Source: Streptosporangiaceae bacterium (GTDB lineage Bacteria; Actinomycetota; Actinomycetes; Streptosporangiales; Streptosporangiaceae). From it: a DNA stretch of 13,115 nucleotides. The notes under the pieces are model-generated. The model was not told the DNA's origin. It saw nothing but the letters and a program-made list of their open reading frames with translations, and did not search any database. The first letter of the stretch is position 1; the number at the start of each line of letters is the position of its first letter. Below, piece after piece: positions 11,733 through 13,115 of the stretch. Made by a program: the position numbers and the translations under genes. Location of the stretch: the NCBI GenBank assembly GCA_030039095.1, contig JASHQP010000065.1, positions 1 to 13,115 on the forward strand, written 5' to 3'.

Positions 11733-13115
11733 TCGGCACGGGCACCGCCGACTCTCACGACGCCGGCACAGCGGACAGGGCGCGCAAGCCGCGCGGTGGC
11801 CTCGTGGGCGTCTGGCGCAGCCACAAGGACGTGCTCGGCGGCGCCGGCAGCCTGGTGGCGTCGACCGCCGTAACCTCGGGGCTGGGGTTCGCGTTCTGGG
11901 CGGTCGCGGCGCGCACGTTCCCCCAGCGGGACGTCGGCTTCGGCTCCGCGGCCACGTCGGCGATGGCGCTGCTCGGCACGTTCGGCATGTTCGGCCTGGG
12001 CACGGTGCTGATCGCCGAACTGCCGCGCCGCTCGCCGCGGGCGGGCCTGGTGTCGGCCGCCCTGCTCACCAGCGGCATCGGCTCGCTGATCATCGGGCTC
12101 GGCTTCGCCCTGATAGCGCCGCACTTCAGCCACAACTTCGCCGGCATCGGCGGTACTCCCGTCCGGGTGGTGCTGTTCTCGGTCGGGGTCGCGCTCACCG
12201 GCGTGGGCCTGGTGTTCGACCAGGGCACGATCGGGCTGCTCCGCGGCGGGCTGCAGCTGTCCCGGAACATGGTGTTCACGACCGCCAAGCTCGTGGCGCT
12301 GCCCGCTGCGGCGCTGCTGCTGCACGAGGGCTTCGGCGTGGGCATCGACCTGGCCTGGATAGCGGGCATCGCCGTGTCGTTCCTGGGGGTCGCCGTGATC
12401 CTGCGGATCGGCGGCGACCCTATCCTGCCCCGGCCGGACTGGGACGTGCTGCGCGGCCTCGGCAGGACCGCGATGGCGCACAACTGGCTGAACATCGCGA
12501 TCTCGGTGCCCTGGTCGGTGATCCCGGTGCTGGTCACGGTCGTGGTGTCGCCGACGGCGAACGCCGCGTTCTACGCCGCCTGGACGCTGAGCGGGTTCCT
12601 GTACGTCATCCCCACGCACCTGTCCACGGTGCTGTTCGCGGTGGCCGCCGGCGACGTGAAGGCGACCGCGCGCAAGCTCCGCTTCACCCTGAAGCTCTCG
12701 GTGCTGATCGGCGTGCCCGGCATGATCGTGCTCGGCGCCGGCGCTCACCTGGCGCTCAGCCTGTTCGGGGCGGGCTACGCCCGCCTGGCCACGGTGTCGC
12801 TGTGGCTGCTGGTCCTGGGTTACCTGCCGGCGATCCCGCGGATGCACTACATCGCGGTCTGCCGCGCGAAGAACAACATCACCAAGGCGGCCGTGGTGCT
12901 GACCTCGTTCTCGGCCGCCGAGATCGCGGCTGCGGCGGCCGGCGGCGCGCTGCACGGGCTGAACGGGCTGTCGCTCGCGCTGCTGGCCGTGTTCACGATC
13001 GAAGCCATCGCGGTCACCCCGGCCGTGCTGAGTACGGCGATGGGCCACGGGCGCCACCGCGGCGCGGAGCAGGCTGCGGCGGTCCCGGCGACCGGACGCC
13101 GCGCCGCCGCGCCGT
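11729..13115 (+). CDS. Oligosaccharide flippase, PST/MOP family (3' end beyond window)
   Basis: An open frame from ATG 11729 to the right edge, 462 codons with no stop, so the C-terminus is missing or nearly complete for a family of about 420-500 residues. The start of the membrane domain, LVASTAVTSGLGFAFWAVAA (42-61), then TFPQRDVGFGSAATSAMALL and GMFGLGTVLIAELPRR, matches the opening helices of Wzx/PST-type lipid-linked oligosaccharide flippases of the MOP superfamily. About twelve hydrophobic segments follow. These proteins move undecaprenyl-linked glycans from the inner to the outer membrane face. The last visible residues (GAEQAAAVPATGRRAAAP) are a low-complexity cytoplasmic-type tail. 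The start overlaps the DUF1616-like stop (ATGA) and probably depends on coupled translation. Confidence 0.88.
   Translation, partial: MIGTGTADSHDAGTADRARKPRGGLVGVWRSHKDVLGGAGSLVASTAVTSGLGFAFWAVAARTFPQRDVGFGSAATSAMALLGTFGMFGLGTVLIAELPRRSPRAGLVSAALLTSGIGSLIIGLGFALIAPHFSHNFAGIGGTPVRVVLFSVGVALTGVGLVFDQGTIGLLRGGLQLSRNMVFTTAKLVALPAAALLLHEGFGVGIDLAWIAGIAVSFLGVAVILRIGGDPILPRPDWDVLRGLGRTAMAHNWLNIAISVPWSVIPVLVTVVVSPTANAAFYAAWTLSGFLYVIPTHLSTVLFAVAAGDVKATARKLRFTLKLSVLIGVPGMIVLGAGAHLALSLFGAGYARLATVSLWLLVLGYLPAIPRMHYIAVCRAKNNITKAAVVLTSFSAAEIAAAAAGGALHGLNGLSLALLAVFTIEAIAVTPAVLSTAMGHGRHRGAEQAAAVPATGRRAAAP

Noticed and set aside
11690..13057. 455-residue minus-strand open frame
   Set aside because: It is antisense to the flippase, whose sequence is clearly recognisable; the minus translation is mostly Arg, Gln, His and Asp.

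Overview
The window comes from a high-GC actinobacterium. Reading frames show strong G/C bias at third codon positions, GTG starts are frequent, genes overlap with ATGA/GTGA junctions, one gene looks leaderless, and several proteins (DUF1707 protein, MarR regulator, PST-type flippase) have a clear actinobacterial flavour. I cannot name the genus. No tRNA, rRNA, IS element, phage gene or CRISPR array was seen.

Left part (1-3364): The window opens with two gene remnants, an SDR oxidoreductase piece on the minus strand and a TetR-like C-terminus on the plus strand. They meet near position 198 as if a deletion had removed the shared promoter of a divergent pair. Next come a DUF1707/LiaF-like protein (minus) and a divergent, probably leaderless MarR regulator with a palindrome between them. 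A flavin-dependent monooxygenase follows (minus), with a small conserved protein of unknown function just upstream of it in the same direction.

Right part (3525-13115): This is a surface-polysaccharide locus built around a 478-bp divergent spacer (5408-5885). On each side lies a DPM1-like family 2 glycosyltransferase, followed by a second family 2 glycosyltransferase with a DDD-type active site, so the centre has a mirror layout. The plus-strand arm continues as a tightly overlapping operon: polysaccharide deacetylase, large GT-C-like membrane protein, DUF1616-like membrane protein, and an oligosaccharide flippase that runs off the right edge. A working model, by inference, is that the DPM1-like enzymes make polyprenyl-phosphate sugars, the two other GT2 enzymes assemble a lipid-linked glycan, the flippase exports it, the GT-C protein adds sugars outside, and the deacetylase trims acetyl groups. 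The polymer itself cannot be predicted from the sequence.

The most unusual DNA-level features are at the gene junctions of this locus. They include four short tandem duplications, one of which creates a six-codon mini-cistron linking two glycosyltransferase genes by back-to-back ATGA and GTGA overlaps, and an 82-nt out-of-frame overlap between the two minus-strand glycosyltransferases.
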